Notes under the pieces: generated by a model
Database searches by the model: none
What the model was told of the DNA's origin: nothing
What the model saw: the letters and a program-made list of their open reading frames with translations, nothing else
Part shown: piece by piece, positions 1-7,158 of the stretch
How the letters are laid out: each line of letters starts with the position of its first letter
Numbering within the stretch: position 1 is the first letter of the stretch
DNA from: Bradyrhizobium sp.
GTDB lineage: Bacteria > Pseudomonadota > Alphaproteobacteria > Rhizobiales > Xanthobacteraceae
Assembly (NCBI GenBank): GCA_025960445.1
Contig: JAICIT010000015.1
Coordinates: 1-13,848, forward strand
Reading direction: 5' to 3'
Length of the DNA: 13,848 nt
Translations under genes and position numbers: made by a program

Positions 1-133
1 TCACGTTCTGAACCGTAATGTAAGGCGAGCCGACAATCTGATACGCAAGTCCGACCGCTAACACCGGCACTACTCCGAGACACGCCAGCACCAGCTTGGC
101 AAAGGTGTTGGCTCCGGGACGGAAGATCTGCAT
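1..133 (-). CDS. N-terminus of a membrane-anchored multihaem c-type cytochrome (cytochrome c3 family), partial
   Basis: Only the first 44 codons are in the window; the gene continues past the left edge. The start is the ATG read from 133 to 131, preceded by a modest purine stretch (AGAAG). The peptide opens MQIFRPGANTFAKL, then has one hydrophobic segment at about residues 13-32, and reaches SPYITVQNV at the edge. This opening matches what I remember of the membrane-anchored cytochrome c3-type proteins of Bradyrhizobium and of ActA-like subunits near alternative complex III, where CXXCH haem motifs begin soon after this point. No haem motif is visible, so the call rests on resemblance of the anchor alone. 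It lies 49 bases downstream of the molybdopterin oxidoreductase on the same strand and could be its electron partner, with haems facing the periplasm. Confidence 0.5.
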   Translation of the reverse strand, partial: MQIFRPGANTFAKLVLACLGVVPVLAVGLAYQIVGSPYITVQNV

Positions 134-182
134 GCATCCGTCTTCTGAAAAGCATCAATCCTCAGAGCGCGTATTCCGGGGA

Positions 183-2480
183 CTACGCACGGATCCTGAC
201 CGGGACCGATTTTGCGGCGGGCGTTTTCGATTGTTCATCGTGGTGCGACAGGGCGATCAACGGATTCATCTCGGGGTAATATGACCCGATGCAGCCGTCG
301 GGTAACTTGAATGGGACCACCTTCAAAGGACCGACCTCGCGATGGACACCATCGTCGGCGTCGCTGACGAGGGATACCATTTGCCCTTCGCTCAGGCCGG
401 CGCGCTCCATCTCCTTCGGGTTGATGAGAAGGATCTGGCGAGTACCTTCTATGCCGCGAAGCCTGTCGCTAAAGCCGTAGATCGTTGTGTTGAACTGATC
501 GTTGCTCCGCATGGTGAGCAGACGGTACCGACCGGGTGCATCCTCGAAGCCTGTCGAACTGAGCGTCTTCGGAACAGTGAATTCTGCCTTACCGCTTTTT
601 GTCTTCCATATCCGCTCGCGTGCGGTATTGCCGCGGTAAAAGCCACCGGGCGTGAACATGCGCGCGTTGAAATCGTGAAATTCCTTCGGATAAGTTTCTG
701 CAATCAGATTGCGGATCAGCCCGTAATCGTCGACCCATTCATCCCATTTCACCCTCGGATTCGGCGGCAACGTTGCTTTGGCTATTCCGGCGACAATAGC
801 GGTCTCGGATTTAAGGTGCTCGCTTGCCGGTGTCCGCAGGCCAATCGAGCCCTGAATGCAACTGAATGTATCCTCGATGCTGACGACCTGAGGTCCGCTC
901 GCCTGCATGTCCTGTTCGGTGCGTCCCCGGCAGGGCAGCAAGTAGGCGGCTTTGCCATTCACCAGATGGCTGTGGTTCAGCTTTGTGGCGATCTGCACCG
1001 TCAGGTCCATCCTGGTCCAGGCCTCCTCCATTGCGGCGCGCTCGGGAATGGCGCGCACGAAATTGCCGCCCAATCCGAAGAAGGCCTTGACCTTGCCGGC
1101 GAGGATTCCTTTGCATGCCTCAACCGTATTGAGGCCTTTTTTCCGCGGGGGCTCGAACCCGAACTGTTTGGCAAGTTTATCCAGTGGCACCAGCTCCGGC
1201 TTTTCGGAAATGCCTACCGTGCGCTGGCCCTGCACGTTGGAATGGCCCCGCACAGGCGAGATGCCAGTGCCGTCGCGGCCAATGTTGCCCTTGAGCAGCA
1301 GCATGTTCACCAGCATGGCTACGTTCTCGAAACCATGGACGTGCTGGGTAAGCCCCATGCCGTAGATCCCGATGACGCGATCGGCATCGACATAGACCTG
1401 CGCGGCGCGTTCGATATCCGCCCGGCTTAAGCCGGAGGCGGTTTCGATTTCCTGCCACGAGGTTTCGCGAACCTTTGCCTCAAACTCTTGAAGGCCGTTC
1501 GTGTGTTGCTCGATAAAGGGCACGTCGAGCACGCGGCTGCCCTTTGTCTTGGCTTCATCATCCGCCGCGAACACGTGCTTGCAGATGCCGATCATGACCG
1601 CGATGTCACCGCCGGATTTGACCTGATGATATTGGCTGCTGATCACCGTCTCCTTGCCGGTCAGCATCTCCGCCGGGTTTTGCGGATTGACGAAAACCTC
1701 GAGTCCTTTTTCGCGGACCGGATTGAAGGTGATGATTTGTACACCACGCTTGGCCGCATCCTGCAGCGGGTGAAGGAAACGCGGACTGTTGGAGCCCGTG
1801 TTCTGTCCGAAGAAGAACATCGCGTCGCAGTTGCTCAGGTCCTGGTACACGACAGTGCCGACGCCGACGCCGATCAGCTTTTTCAAGGCGACCGAAGTGG
1901 TCTCATGGCACATGTTGGAGCTGTCGGGCAGGTTGTTGCAGCCGTAAAGGCGCGCGAACAACGCATACAGATAGGACGTCTCAAGGCTCGCGCGGCCGGA
2001 TGAATAGAACACCACCGATTCGGGATCGAGAGATTTGAGTTGCGATCCGATTGCGGAGAAGGCTTCTTCCCATTCGCAACGCACGTAATGATCGGTCGCG
2101 GCGTCATAGCGCGACGGGTGCGTCAGGCGGCCCTGCTGCTCCAGATCATAGTCGCTCCAGTTGCGCAGTTCGCTTACAGTGTGCTTGGCGAAAAAGTCGG
2201 GGGTGCAACGGCGTGTCGTCAGCTCCCAAAGCGTGGCCTTGGCGCCATTCTCGCAAAATTCAAAGGCGTGATAATCGGCCGGCTTCGCCCACGAGCAGGA
2301 GACGCACATGAACCCTTTCGGTTTGTTCTGGCGTCTCAGAGTGTCGAAGGCGGCGGGTGTGTCCCATTCGTTTCCGAAAATTCTTGCGATCGCCTTGAGC
2401 GATCCCCAACCGCCGGATGGCCCGTCATATTCAACTGTTTTTTGCTCTTCGCGATGAACTGTGGCGTCGGTCTCGGACAT
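183..2480 (-). CDS. FdhF/YdeP-family molybdopterin oxidoreductase alpha subunit (formate dehydrogenase-like)
   Basis: The 765-residue protein resembles E. coli YdeP along its whole length and belongs to the molybdopterin oxidoreductase superfamily that includes formate dehydrogenase H. The true substrate of this subfamily is not settled. The start at 2480 is chosen because the family N-terminus (EYDGPSGGWGSLK, residues 17-29) follows it closely and GGGAAG lies just upstream; the open frame continues 23 codons further to 2549. Cysteines C59, C62 and C76 (CVSC, then CENGAK) sit where the family has its N-terminal cysteine cluster, though I cannot assign a fourth ligand. C191 in SSNMCHETTS aligns with the selenocysteine of FdhF and should be the molybdenum ligand. 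Cofactor-binding stretches include GMGLTQHVHG and KGNIGRDGTG. The C-terminal dinucleotide-binding domain contains NTTIYGFSDR. No Tat signal is seen, so it is probably cytoplasmic. A cytochrome-like gene follows on the same strand. Confidence 0.9.
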   Translation of the reverse strand: MSETDATVHREEQKTVEYDGPSGGWGSLKAIARIFGNEWDTPAAFDTLRRQNKPKGFMCVSCSWAKPADYHAFEFCENGAKATLWELTTRRCTPDFFAKHTVSELRNWSDYDLEQQGRLTHPSRYDAATDHYVRCEWEEAFSAIGSQLKSLDPESVVFYSSGRASLETSYLYALFARLYGCNNLPDSSNMCHETTSVALKKLIGVGVGTVVYQDLSNCDAMFFFGQNTGSNSPRFLHPLQDAAKRGVQIITFNPVREKGLEVFVNPQNPAEMLTGKETVISSQYHQVKSGGDIAVMIGICKHVFAADDEAKTKGSRVLDVPFIEQHTNGLQEFEAKVRETSWQEIETASGLSRADIERAAQVYVDADRVIGIYGMGLTQHVHGFENVAMLVNMLLLKGNIGRDGTGISPVRGHSNVQGQRTVGISEKPELVPLDKLAKQFGFEPPRKKGLNTVEACKGILAGKVKAFFGLGGNFVRAIPERAAMEEAWTRMDLTVQIATKLNHSHLVNGKAAYLLPCRGRTEQDMQASGPQVVSIEDTFSCIQGSIGLRTPASEHLKSETAIVAGIAKATLPPNPRVKWDEWVDDYGLIRNLIAETYPKEFHDFNARMFTPGGFYRGNTARERIWKTKSGKAEFTVPKTLSSTGFEDAPGRYRLLTMRSNDQFNTTIYGFSDRLRGIEGTRQILLINPKEMERAGLSEGQMVSLVSDADDGVHREVGPLKVVPFKLPDGCIGSYYPEMNPLIALSHHDEQSKTPAAKSVPVRIRA

Positions 2481-2481
2481 G

Positions 2482-2490
2482 CTTCTTCCC
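2482..2490 (-). promoter_or_regulatory. Ribosome binding site supporting the oxidoreductase start
   Basis: Read on the minus strand the bases are GGGAAGAAG, ending two bases before the ATG at 2480. It is purine-rich with a short spacer. It supports the start at 2480 over the upstream in-frame start at 2549, which has no comparable motif and would add a tail atypical of the family. Confidence 0.5.
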
Positions 2491-2574
2491 GCAATGCACC
2501 GCCAGCCGGTTTGCGGACTGCTAACGGGAGAGCGACAGCGGGGTTCCATTTTGCGAAGAAAATTAGCAGTGCAT

Positions 2575-2633
2575 CGACTGGGGCTTCAAAGGCCGCGCGA
2601 TTTTTTCGCCCCCGGATTCATTCGCCCCAGTCG
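2575..2633. repeat. 10-bp perfect inverted repeat between the small gene and the oxidoreductase gene
   Basis: CGACTGGGGC at 2575-2584 is exactly complementary to GCCCCAGTCG at 2624-2633, with 39 bases between. The spacer contains a smaller nested inverted repeat around an A/T tract (GCGA, six bases, TCGC). On the minus strand it lies 38 bases past the stop of the 62-residue gene and 94 bases before the oxidoreductase start. It could form a stem in the leader or be an operator. There is no T tract after the stem, so it is not a classical intrinsic terminator. Confidence 0.45.
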
Positions 2634-2671
2634 TCTGTGAATGTGCGCAGAGCGGGCACTCTCGCCGATCA

Positions 2672-2860
2672 TCAGCCACTGGGAGCTTCCACGTCCTTCT
2701 CGTCGGGGTCGGGCATTACTCCACTTCCCGGCGTTTTCTCGGTATCCGTGAGCTCCGGCTTGGCATGCGCACCGGCCGGCGGCAGCTTTTTGTCAGGTTT
2801 TGACCGCCGGTTTGCTTTGGGTTTTTTCGGGTCATTGCTCATACGGGTCAACACTGCCAT
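2672..2860 (-). CDS. Small charged hypothetical protein
   Basis: A 62-residue, very hydrophilic, Lys/Pro/Asp-rich protein with no membrane segment or signal peptide. It contains KKLPPAGAHAKPELTDTEK and then TPGSGVMPDPDEKDVE. Short proteins with a pattern like 'HAKPELT...TPGSG.LP' are a recurring unnamed type in Rhizobiales as far as I remember, which is the main reason to call it real; it is probably disordered. Two in-frame starts are possible: ATG at 2860, or ATG at 2842, which gives MSNDPKKPKANRRSKP and looks more natural. Neither has a strong ribosome binding site. It lies upstream of the oxidoreductase gene on the same strand, separated by 191 bases holding an inverted repeat. Function unknown. 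Confidence 0.55.
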   Translation of the reverse strand: MAVLTRMSNDPKKPKANRRSKPDKKLPPAGAHAKPELTDTEKTPGSGVMPDPDEKDVEAPSG

Positions 2861-2948
2861 CTGAGGCGGGTTCCTCGGGTGAACGCGGCACTCGGATCAC
2901 ACGATTTCGCGATCGCGCTGGCTGCGCTACCGAACGTCTGCCGCTTTG

Positions 2949-2954
2949 AAGGAG
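2949..2954 (+). promoter_or_regulatory. Strong ribosome binding site deciding the metallo-hydrolase start
   Basis: AAGGAG lies six bases before the ATG at 2961. An in-frame TTG at 2946 precedes or overlaps this motif and so is unlikely to be the real start. Confidence 0.8.
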
Positions 2955-2960
2955 TATTCT

Positions 2961-3776
2961 ATGGCCATCCATATCTGCAGTACATGCGGCACCTCATTTC
3001 CGGATACATCCTCGCCGCCCCCCGATTGTCCGATCTGCGAGGATGAACGTCAGTATGTGCCGGCTGCAGGACAGCTTTGGACGACTCCCGAAAAGCTTGG
3101 TAGCGCCCACGTCAATGCGTGGGGGCAATTGGAAGCCGAGCTATTCGAGATTCACACCCATCCACGGTTCGCGATCGGCCAGCGCGCACTCCTGTTGCGG
3201 ACGCCCCAGAAGAACATCCTTTGGGACTGCATTAGCTTGCTCGACGAAGCGACCGAGGCATTGATTCTGCAACTTGGCGGGCTTGATGCGATCGCGATTT
3301 CGCACCCCCACTATTACACGTGCATGCAGGATTGGGCCCACCGCTTTGATTGTCCGGTCTACCTTCACGCCGCCGATTCAGAATGGATCATGCGTCCGGA
3401 TCCCTCGCTCCATCTTTGGCAGGGCGAGACGCTGGAGATCGCGCAGGGCACCACGTTGCTCAGGCTTGGAGGCCACTTTCCCGGCGGCACCGTGCTTCAC
3501 TGGGCCAACGGTGCGGAGGGACGCGGTGCGATCTTGAGCGGCGACATCGTGCAGGTGGCGCCGGATGTCAGCCGGGTATCGTTCCTTTGGAGCTACCCAA
3601 ACATGATGCCGCTTTCAGCGAATACCGTACGTCGCATCGCCGACACATTGGCCTCCCGGAAATACGATCGAATTTACGGTGCATTTCCAGGGCGCCAGGT
3701 CATGAGCGATGCCGCATCCGCGGTCGCCAGGTCGGCCGGACGCTACATTGAACTTCTAAACCGGGATCAAGCCTGA
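2961..3776 (+). CDS. Metallo-beta-lactamase-fold protein with N-terminal zinc ribbon
   Basis: A 271-residue soluble protein. Residues 6-26 hold two CXXC pairs (CSTC at 6-9, CPIC at 23-26), a rubredoxin-like or zinc-ribbon knuckle. Residues from about 60 on follow the metallo-beta-lactamase fold. The metal site is only partly conventional. The usual HXHXDH reads H115-P-H117-Y-Y119-T120, so the Asp and third His are replaced. H172 (in GGHFPGG) and D195 (in LSGDIVQV) are kept, and the last histidine position appears as F242 (YGAFPGR). The pattern recalls a family of predicted hydrolases in proteobacteria and fungi of unknown substrate. Activity may need one metal only, or may be lost. An ATG overlapping the stop codon (TGATG at 3774-3778) opens the frame of the next small protein, so coupling is possible. 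Confidence 0.82.
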   Translation: MAIHICSTCGTSFPDTSSPPPDCPICEDERQYVPAAGQLWTTPEKLGSAHVNAWGQLEAELFEIHTHPRFAIGQRALLLRTPQKNILWDCISLLDEATEALILQLGGLDAIAISHPHYYTCMQDWAHRFDCPVYLHAADSEWIMRPDPSLHLWQGETLEIAQGTTLLRLGGHFPGGTVLHWANGAEGRGAILSGDIVQVAPDVSRVSFLWSYPNMMPLSANTVRRIADTLASRKYDRIYGAFPGRQVMSDAASAVARSAGRYIELLNRDQA

Positions 3777-3865
3777 TGCTGCCAGTGGCTTCGTTTGAGT
3801 TGCGAAGAACTGGAACCACCTACGACAGAGCGGGTTGGTTGTTCGCTGAGACGGACGATTTGGAC

Positions 3866-4063
3866 ATGCACAAATACGTTCGCACGATAGTTTTGACCTT
3901 GGCTGCCGTCATCGTGGTTGCGGCGGCGTTTGCGATCTTCGGCGAAAATGCCGGGCCGCAACTGGTAAGCAATGATCAACCGGCGGCCGGGTCTTCCGGC
4001 ATGGCACGCCCGCACCCGCCCCTCGATCGCGCTCCCGGCGAGCCTTTGAAGGCGCCTTTGTGA
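3866..4063 (+). CDS. Small single-pass membrane or exported hypothetical protein
   Basis: A 65-residue protein with a short basic head (MHKYVRT), a hydrophobic helix at about residues 8-26, and a Pro/Gly-rich hydrophilic tail, as expected for a signal-anchor protein with its tail in the periplasm. The frame is open back to an ATG at 3776 that overlaps the stop of the metallo-hydrolase gene (TGATG); that start would give 95 residues and translational coupling. I prefer 3866 because the extra 30 residues would put a charged, unremarkable stretch before a normal-looking signal anchor, but neither start has a clear ribosome binding site. It ends seven bases before the end of the convergent gene. 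Not recognised; function unknown. Confidence 0.42.
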   Translation: MHKYVRTIVLTLAAVIVVAAAFAIFGENAGPQLVSNDQPAAGSSGMARPHPPLDRAPGEPLKAPL

Positions 4064-4070
4064 GTGTGAC

Positions 4071-4289
4071 CTAGCGCGATCTTGAGGGCCGCAACCCGAA
4101 TTCACTGCACAAACGACTGGTAGCCGCGACGATGTCCGGTCGATCGATTACCTCCAGTAATTCAGTGATCGCCTGCTCCGCATCGTAGGGACCACGTTCG
4201 ATGTGTTCGGCCAGCAGGGATTGAGCATCGCGCATGGCGCGGACGATCAGTTCTTCGTCGGTTATGCCGACCAGTCCCGCGATTTTCAT
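4071..4289 (-). CDS. Conserved-looking 72-residue hypothetical protein
   Basis: The start at 4289 is well supported: GGAGGTCC on the minus strand lies three bases before the ATG, with its GGAGG core six bases away. The frame extends five more codons to 4304, but that start would overlap the site. The protein is soluble and mostly helical, with DAQSLLAEHIERGPYDAEQA at residues 20-39, then a Leu/Ile-rich helix and a basic C-terminus. It resembles short unnamed Bradyrhizobium proteins of the form 'DA..ILAEYIEPGP.DAE..I..LL..LD', as I recall them. The domain and role are unknown. It is divergent from the histidine kinase across about 214 bases and convergent with the small membrane protein gene. 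Confidence 0.68.
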   Translation of the reverse strand: MKIAGLVGITDEELIVRAMRDAQSLLAEHIERGPYDAEQAITELLEVIDRPDIVAATSRLCSEFGLRPSRSR

Positions 4290-4292
4290 TCT

Positions 4293-4300
4293 GGACCTCC
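4293..4300 (-). promoter_or_regulatory. Ribosome binding site of the 72-residue gene
   Basis: Minus-strand GGAGGTCC, near-perfect Shine-Dalgarno with its core six bases from the ATG at 4289. This is the strongest single argument that the small gene is expressed. Confidence 0.75.
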
Positions 4301-4409
4301 GCAATCGCTTCGTATGTGCGACGCACCGCTCTCAATCGAGATGGAGGTCGAATGGTTCCACTCGCCGCTGCCGAGGCGCGGATGTCGGCTGCCGTACAGC
4401 GAACAATCC

Positions 4410-4422
4410 CTGTTTGAAACAG
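4410..4422. promoter_or_regulatory. 13-bp palindrome in the divergent intergenic region, possible operator
   Basis: CTGTTT-G-AAACAG is a perfect palindrome around a single central base. It lies between the divergent 72-residue gene and the hybrid histidine kinase, about 82 bases before the kinase start. Its size and place fit a binding site for a dimeric regulator. No other copy was noticed in the window, so this is only a candidate. Confidence 0.3.
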
Positions 4423-4503
4423 AGGCATGCACCGGAGAACGCCAACGATGATACGGCAGGACTCGCGTCCTTGCTTTTTTTCGCTACAGTTGTGGCCCTT
4501 AGC

Positions 4504-6645
4504 ATGGGGCGAACGGGCATGCTGACTGCCCAGCGGCAATCGATCAGGCTGTTGCAAAGCGTTCTGGTGGCCGCGGTTGCGGTTCCGGCGCTGCTCTTTT
4601 GTTTCGCGGCCTGGCAGAGCTACAAGAACAACGAAATCGTGGCGGAGGACCAGATCGATCGATCGCGTGATGTACTCAATGAGCACGCGCTGAAGGTGTT
4701 CGAGGCAGTCGGGCGCAGCATAGCGGAAATCAACGAAATCATCCGCGACATGTCGGACACCGAAATTTCCGCAAACCAGGAAAAGTTGCACCATCGACTG
4801 GAGCGGATGGTCAACAGTTCGACCGAGGTAAAATCGTTCTGGATCTTTGACCGTGTTGGTCATGCGCTGGTCAACAGTCTCAGCTATCCCGCGCCCGGCG
4901 TCGATTTTTCCGACCGCGATTACTTCAAAGCCCATGTAGAGCGCGATATCGGCACGTTCATTGGGACGGTGTTGCGGCCTCGGGCACCGTACAGCGGAGC
5001 TCCGTTCTTCGGCATCAGTCGGCGCAGAATCAGTGGGGACGGAAGCTTCACCGGAGTCATTCAGGTGTCGGTGCTGCCGGAATATTTCGAAGGATTTTAT
5101 GCGAAGATCGGCAAGGCGCCGGGCAGCTATTTCTCTCTGATCCGCGCTGACGGACTGATTCTCGCGCGACATCCGGCTTTGGACGGAGAGGTGCGGCTAC
5201 CGCCGCATGGAGAGCTGATGAAGGCGTTCGGCGCTCATCCCCTCGAGGGCGCGCTCACCGTCACCTCCCTGATCGATGGCGTCAGGCGTCGTGTCAGCTA
5301 CCTCAAGCTGCCGGAACTTCCGGTGTACGTCTTGTCGGGCCTTGAAACAGCGGCCATCGGCGCTGAATGGTTCTCACAAATGAGCCGACACCTGATCTTC
5401 GGGATCCCTGCTACCGGGGCCCTCATCATCGTTGTCGCGCTCGCGCTTCGCCGCACCAGAACACTTTATGAAGAAGCGAAGCGCCGACAGATGGCGGAGG
5501 GGGCGCTGAAACAGGCGCAACGGCTGGAAGCCCTGGGCCAATTGACCGGGGGCGTTGCGCACGATTTCAACAATCTTCTGATGGTCGTGGGCGGTTCGGC
5601 GCGAAAGCTCAGGCGCACGAACAAGGATCCGAAGCAATTGGCTTCACTGCAAATGATCGAGTCCGCCGTTCAAAAAGGCGAACACCTGACTCGCAAGTTG
5701 TTGGCGTTCTCTCGCCGGCAAAGCCTGTCACCGGAAGTGATCGATCTTCCCGAATGCGTCAGGAAGCTTCGCGGCGTGCTTGAGCAATCCATCCAGGCTG
5801 ACATCGCAATCGAGATACGCGCGCCTTCCAAGGAAATCGCCGTCCGGGTTGATCCCGACGAACTCGAAATCGCGTTGTTGAACCTTACCATGAACGCAAG
5901 GGACGCCATGCCCGATGGTGGTCGGATCACGATCACGATCGGCACGCGCGCGTTCGCGGCAAAGGCGGGGCGCGGCGACTCGGCCGACGAGACGGCCTTC
6001 ATCGAGTTCTCTGATAATGGCATCGGTATACCCAACAGTATCCGGGAGCGGATCTTCGAGCCGTTCTTCACGACCAAGCCGGTTGACAAAGGAACGGGCC
6101 TCGGATTGAGCCAGGTCTACGGGTTTGTTCAGCAATCACATGGCAGCATAAGCGCCTCCAACTCACCCGGAGGCGGCGCGACATTCACGATACTGCTGCC
6201 GATCAGCCCAGTTCCAGCAATGCCGAGATCGGCGCCGGTGGTTGAGAGCGCCTCCAACGACTTTGGCAACGCCACGGTGTTGCTCGTCGAGGATCATCCC
6301 GATGTCTCAGCCGTTGCGGCCGACTACCTCGATCAATATGGCTGCAAGGTGCTATTGGCCAATTCAGCCGAAGCCGCGATCGAAGCCTTGAACAAGAGGC
6401 GTGATATCGATCTTGTTCTGTCCGACATCGTTATGCCGGGCATGAGCGGGCTGGAACTGGGTCGGCTTGTACGTGAACATCATCCTGAAATTGGCGTCAT
6501 CCTCGCATCCGGCTACAGTGATAAGGCCACCGTGGCCACTGAAGAGGGCTTTACGATTATTCGCAAGCCATATTCGCCCGATGCTCTCCAGAGGGCGATC
6601 GCCGCGACGCTCGACAACCATCGAAAGCTCGGAACCGCGTCGTAA
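4504..6645 (+). CDS. Hybrid sensor histidine kinase with periplasmic Cache-like sensor and C-terminal receiver
   Basis: A 713-residue membrane sensor kinase. Helix 1 is at about 16-37 and helix 2 at about 296-315. The roughly 255 residues between them form a periplasmic domain of the double-Cache (PDC) type, with a typical [12 protein letters not shown] motif (133-144). The HisKA H-box is [11 protein letters not shown], with phospho-accepting H353. The ATPase has the N box ([11 protein letters not shown]464), G1 (DNGIGIP, D504), F box (EPFFTTK) and G2 ([11 protein letters not shown]). The receiver spans about 590-705 with acidic residues E596/D597, phospho-accepting D641 ([11 protein letters not shown]) and K688. 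All catalytic residues are present. The frame is open upstream to 4234, but that stretch is not protein-like and crosses the divergent gene. ATG 4519 is an equally possible start; neither has a strong ribosome site. No separate response regulator is adjacent, so the output partner is unknown. Confidence 0.9.
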   Translation: MGRTGMLTAQRQSIRLLQSVLVAAVAVPALLFCFAAWQSYKNNEIVAEDQIDRSRDVLNEHALKVFEAVGRSIAEINEIIRDMSDTEISANQEKLHHRLERMVNSSTEVKSFWIFDRVGHALVNSLSYPAPGVDFSDRDYFKAHVERDIGTFIGTVLRPRAPYSGAPFFGISRRRISGDGSFTGVIQVSVLPEYFEGFYAKIGKAPGSYFSLIRADGLILARHPALDGEVRLPPHGELMKAFGAHPLEGALTVTSLIDGVRRRVSYLKLPELPVYVLSGLETAAIGAEWFSQMSRHLIFGIPATGALIIVVALALRRTRTLYEEAKRRQMAEGALKQAQRLEALGQLTGGVAHDFNNLLMVVGGSARKLRRTNKDPKQLASLQMIESAVQKGEHLTRKLLAFSRRQSLSPEVIDLPECVRKLRGVLEQSIQADIAIEIRAPSKEIAVRVDPDELEIALLNLTMNARDAMPDGGRITITIGTRAFAAKAGRGDSADETAFIEFSDNGIGIPNSIRERIFEPFFTTKPVDKGTGLGLSQVYGFVQQSHGSISASNSPGGGATFTILLPISPVPAMPRSAPVVESASNDFGNATVLLVEDHPDVSAVAADYLDQYGCKVLLANSAEAAIEALNKRRDIDLVLSDIVMPGMSGLELGRLVREHHPEIGVILASGYSDKATVATEEGFTIIRKPYSPDALQRAIAATLDNHRKLGTAS

Positions 6646-6705
6646 CGCTACATTTCCCCGATGCCATGGCACGCAGACTAATCACCTGCCTGGCATGTTT
6701 ACTGC

Positions 6706-6726
6706 GCTGATCAACACCTGATCAGC
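6706..6726 (+). terminator. Candidate hairpin after the histidine kinase gene
   Basis: GCTGATCA at 6706-6713 pairs perfectly with TGATCAGC at 6719-6726 around a five-base loop, about 60 bases after the kinase stop. It could end the kinase transcript, but there is no T run after the stem, so an intrinsic terminator is not established. Its last two bases overlap the decayed dehydrogenase fragment. Confidence 0.28.
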
Positions 6727-6862
6727 CGAGGTCGCCCGGGCGCAGTGCCTGCATCGCCCCAAGCCGACGATGTTGCCCGCATGGTGGACCATCGGCTGGG
6801 TGTTGGCGGCCGCAATATTACCGGAAGCCCTGCTGACCATCGACGCCGGAAATACAGCGTGA
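6725..6862 (+). pseudogene. Frameshifted 3' remnant of a short-chain dehydrogenase/reductase (SDR)
   Basis: The first frame reads AEVARAQCLHRP (6725-6760). The +2 frame then reads ADDVARMV (6763-6786) and, after eight unmatched codons, RNITG (6811-6825). The first frame resumes with ALLTIDAGNTA and a TGA stop (6827-6862). Joined, this follows the SDR C-terminal pattern 'R....DDVA.MV..LASD.SR.ITGQ.L.IDAG' with correct spacing between the MV and RNITG blocks. At least two compensating frameshifts are needed, and the upstream space cannot hold the remaining 200 or so residues, including the Rossmann and YXXXK regions. It is therefore a decayed fragment, not a functional gene. Confidence 0.6.
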
Positions 6863-7158
6863 GTTGAACTCCATTTTCGCATCGCCATGATCGCGGCGGG
6901 ACCAGCCTGTGCTTGCGCTAACCCATGTTGAACCGGCCGCATTTCCGGCGATGGAGGATCGGTAGTTTTGTCGCAATAGGCTTGGTAAACCGGGGCATTA
7001 TCCTTATTTGGGAGGCCTGAGCGCATGCGTTTTGCCGGCATGGCGTCGTAGTTTCACCAAAGTCTGATATATGCCAAAGTTGAGTGCTACCTGTTTGGCG
7101 TTCGGACGCCTGTCGGTGCATACGAGGCGGCTCGGCCGGCACCCAGCAAAGTGACTAG

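Larger units (their letters stand above)
6646..7158. other. Non-coding stretch with gene remnants, before the ccm operon
   Basis: These 513 bases contain no intact gene that I can support. A hairpin lies at 6706-6726 and a frameshifted 3' end of a short-chain dehydrogenase at 6725-6862. Close to the ccmI start there is a thiolase-like peptide trace at 7097-7141. The promoter of the ccm operon should lie in the last 200 bases or so, but I cannot point to clear -35/-10 boxes. Open frames on the minus strand here (6682-7041, 6918-7142) do not look like real proteins. Confidence 0.6.

Noticed and set aside
342..1430. Long plus-strand open frame (362 codons) inside the oxidoreductase gene
   Set aside because: It is the antisense shadow of a clearly conserved minus-strand gene. 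Its translation has no recognisable domain, and long antisense frames are usual in GC-rich DNA.
2040..2864. Plus-strand open frame of 274 codons opposite the 5' part of the oxidoreductase and the small gene
   Set aside because: Mostly antisense to conserved coding sequence, low-complexity arginine/alanine-rich translation, no ribosome site or recognisable motif.
4234..4503. Upstream extension of the histidine kinase frame
   Set aside because: These 90 codons overlap the divergent 72-residue gene and its ribosome site and do not look like a signal or sensor segment.
4162..5172. Minus-strand open frame of 336 codons opposite the histidine kinase
   Set aside because: Antisense to the kinase sensor domain and overlapping the well-supported 72-residue gene in another frame; the translation is unlike a protein family.
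6682..7041. Minus-strand open frame of 119 codons in the gene-free stretch
   Set aside because: Overlaps the SDR remnant read on the other strand, has no good ribosome site, and the peptide shows no recognisable fold or motif.
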